From contig JAFTLM010000032.1 in assembly GCA_017455945.1 (NCBI GenBank), positions 1 through 6,151 on the forward strand: a stretch of DNA of 6,151 nucleotides, written 5' to 3'. Source of the DNA: Clostridia bacterium (GTDB lineage: Bacteria; Bacillota; Clostridia; Oscillospirales; CAG-272). The position numbers and the translations under genes are program-made. Below the pieces are notes generated by a model, which saw nothing but the letters and a program-made list of their open reading frames with translations, searched no databases and had not been told where the DNA came from. Shown one piece after another: positions 4,989 to 6,151 of the stretch (position 1 is the first letter of the stretch; each line of letters opens with the position of its first letter).

Positions 4989-6151
4989 TCAGCTCCATTC
5001 TCTGTCGTTAGCCCACTCGCCGTTCCAGTTATCGGTGGGTTCCCACTGTCCCGGGAATTTGGGGTGAATATGCTCGGCAATAAGCTCCTCGTTAAGCGAC
5101 TCGATACCGATACCGGGAGTATTGGGAACCTCTACGAATCCGTTCTTGAAAAGAGGGTTGTCAATACCGTTTGCGAGGTCGTTCCACCAAGGAATATCCA
5201 CGGAGTGGAACTCAACCGCAAGCACGTTCTGAATTGCCGCCGCGGTATGTATTGCAGCCATACAAGCGATTGGGCTTTCAGCCATATGGATAGCCATCGC
5301 AACACCGTAGGTCTCACACATATCACCAAGCTTCTTGGTTTCAAGTGCACCGCCTATGGTAAGGAGATCGGGGTGAACCAGCGAAACGGCGTGATTCCTC
5401 ATAAGAGGCTCAAAATTCTTCGCAAGGTAGATGTCCTCACCTGTAGCGAGGGGGACGTTACATGCCGCCGCAATCTGCTCATAGTGCTTTGTTAAGTGCC
5501 AAGGCTGAATATCCTCAAGCCAAGCGATATTATATTTTTCGAGGCGTTTTGCGAACTTGATACAATCTTCCATTGCAACGTGACCGAAGTGGTCGATTGC
5601 AAGAGGAACTTCATACCCTACAACGTCACGCACCTGTTTTACGTAATCCTCAAGCATATCCATTCCCTTTTCTGTGATGTGGATACCCGTTGCGTAGTGA
5701 GGAATTGTGAACACCTCGTAATTTTTGCCAAGCATCATGTCCATATCAATAGAGCCACTTTGATGCTGAATTGCCTTCATAGAATATTTCTGCATATCCT
5801 CAAGCATGCCAAGAGGGGCATTAAGTGTGCCCGGCTCGTCGTAAAGGAGCTCAATTCCAAGGTCCATTTTTACAATAGAGAATCCCATATCGATACGCTT
5901 TTGAATTGCGTGACCCATATCGGTTCCCGTATGCTTTCCGTCAACGTCGGTATCTCCGTAAACTCTTACCTTGTCACGGAATTTACCGCCGAGCATCTGC
6001 CAGAGCGGAACTCCCCAAGCTTTACCAGCCAAGTCCCAAAGAGCGATTTCAATACCCGAGACACCTCCGCCCTGACGAGAGGGACCGCCGAACTGCTTGA
6101 TTCTTCTGAAGAGCTTATCTACGTTACAGGGATTCTCACCTATAAGTCGGC
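4989..6151 (-). CDS. Enolase-superfamily (mandelate racemase-type) sugar-acid dehydratase-like protein, C-terminal 386 residues
   Basis: The frame is open to the right edge, so the start lies outside; the TTG at 6032 is an internal Leu codon, since conserved sequence (GGVSGIEIALWDLAGKAWG) runs across it. Visible residues are numbered from the edge. GIEIALWDL (32-40) is the family's first barrel signature. Metal ligands are D186 (in AIDHFGH), E212 (WLED) and E238 (TGED). A His-Asp dyad is represented by H288 (AIHMAES) and D261 (HPDLLTIGG), and E313 (AVEFH) fills the position of the late conserved Glu. The end-of-strand-2 motif is KMD (94-96), not KxK, which argues against muconate cycloisomerase and favours the dehydratase side. 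About 60 residues between 97 and 155 look like an insertion relative to compact members. Members remove the C2 proton of an aldonate to give the 2-keto-3-deoxy acid. The tail is Trp-rich (FPGQW to REWS). It is the first visible operon gene; exact substrate unknown. Confidence 0.9.
   Translation of the reverse strand, partial: RLIGENPCNVDKLFRRIKQFGGPSRQGGGVSGIEIALWDLAGKAWGVPLWQMLGGKFRDKVRVYGDTDVDGKHTGTDMGHAIQKRIDMGFSIVKMDLGIELLYDEPGTLNAPLGMLEDMQKYSMKAIQHQSGSIDMDMMLGKNYEVFTIPHYATGIHITEKGMDMLEDYVKQVRDVVGYEVPLAIDHFGHVAMEDCIKFAKRLEKYNIAWLEDIQPWHLTKHYEQIAAACNVPLATGEDIYLAKNFEPLMRNHAVSLVHPDLLTIGGALETKKLGDMCETYGVAMAIHMAESPIACMAAIHTAAAIQNVLAVEFHSVDIPWWNDLANGIDNPLFKNGFVEVPNTPGIGIESLNEELIAEHIHPKFPGQWEPTDNWNGEWANDREWS
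4993..4996 (-). promoter_or_regulatory. Ribosome binding site that fixes the SDR start
   Basis: GGAG on the minus strand lies inside the last codons of the dehydratase gene, eight bases before the SDR ATG at 4984. It favours this start over the in-frame ATG at 5080 and lets terminating ribosomes reload directly. Confidence 0.75.

Noticed and set aside
4985..5080. A 32-codon N-terminal extension of the SDR
   Set aside because: It overlaps the conserved 3' end of the dehydratase gene and precedes a well-placed GGAG and ATG from which the Rossmann fold starts immediately.
6030..6032. TTG as the start codon of the dehydratase gene
   Set aside because: Conserved barrel sequence (GIEIALWDL) continues upstream in frame to the window edge, so this is an internal Leu codon and the gene is truncated by the window.
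1..6151. tRNA or rRNA genes, CRISPR arrays, insertion sequences, attachment sites or long repeats
   Set aside because: I looked on both strands and saw no repeated units, terminal inverted repeats, transposase-like frames or tRNA-like sequence; coding density leaves little room for them.

Overview
The window looks like accessory carbohydrate-catabolism DNA from a low-to-moderate GC Gram-positive bacterium, most likely a gut-type Clostridia member. This is inferred from strong GGAGG-type ribosome binding sites before every visible start, a lipid-free Sec signal peptide on the leftmost gene, and the families present. No marker gene fixes the taxon. All six protein genes lie on the minus strand, so transcription runs from right to left.

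From 6151 down to 718 there is one tightly packed five-gene operon with gaps of 4 to 17 bases. In transcription order it holds: (1) an enolase-superfamily sugar-acid dehydratase-like protein, cut by the right edge; (2) a short-chain dehydrogenase/reductase; (3) a GH10-fold glycosidase without a signal peptide; (4) a short GH37 (trehalase-fold) glycosidase without a signal peptide; (5) a seven-bladed beta-propeller lactonase of the 6-phosphogluconolactonase type. A GC-rich hairpin at 678-703 closes the operon. The operon promoter lies beyond the right edge.

To its left, a near-consensus promoter (TTGACA, 17 bases, extended TGATAAAAT) at 606-634 starts a separate leftward unit. This unit encodes a secreted protein with a clear signal peptide, cut by the left edge after 181 residues.

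Read together, dehydrogenase, lactonase and dehydratase are the three enzyme classes of a non-phosphorylative (oxidative) sugar pathway: sugar to lactone, to aldonate, to 2-keto-3-deoxyaldonate. The two cytoplasmic glycosidases would release the sugar from an imported oligosaccharide or glycoside. Both keep their catalytic carboxylates but have lost substrate-recognition motifs of the characterised family members, which points to an uncharacterised substrate. The substrate cannot be named from sequence alone, and no transporter, aldolase, kinase or regulator is visible in the window.
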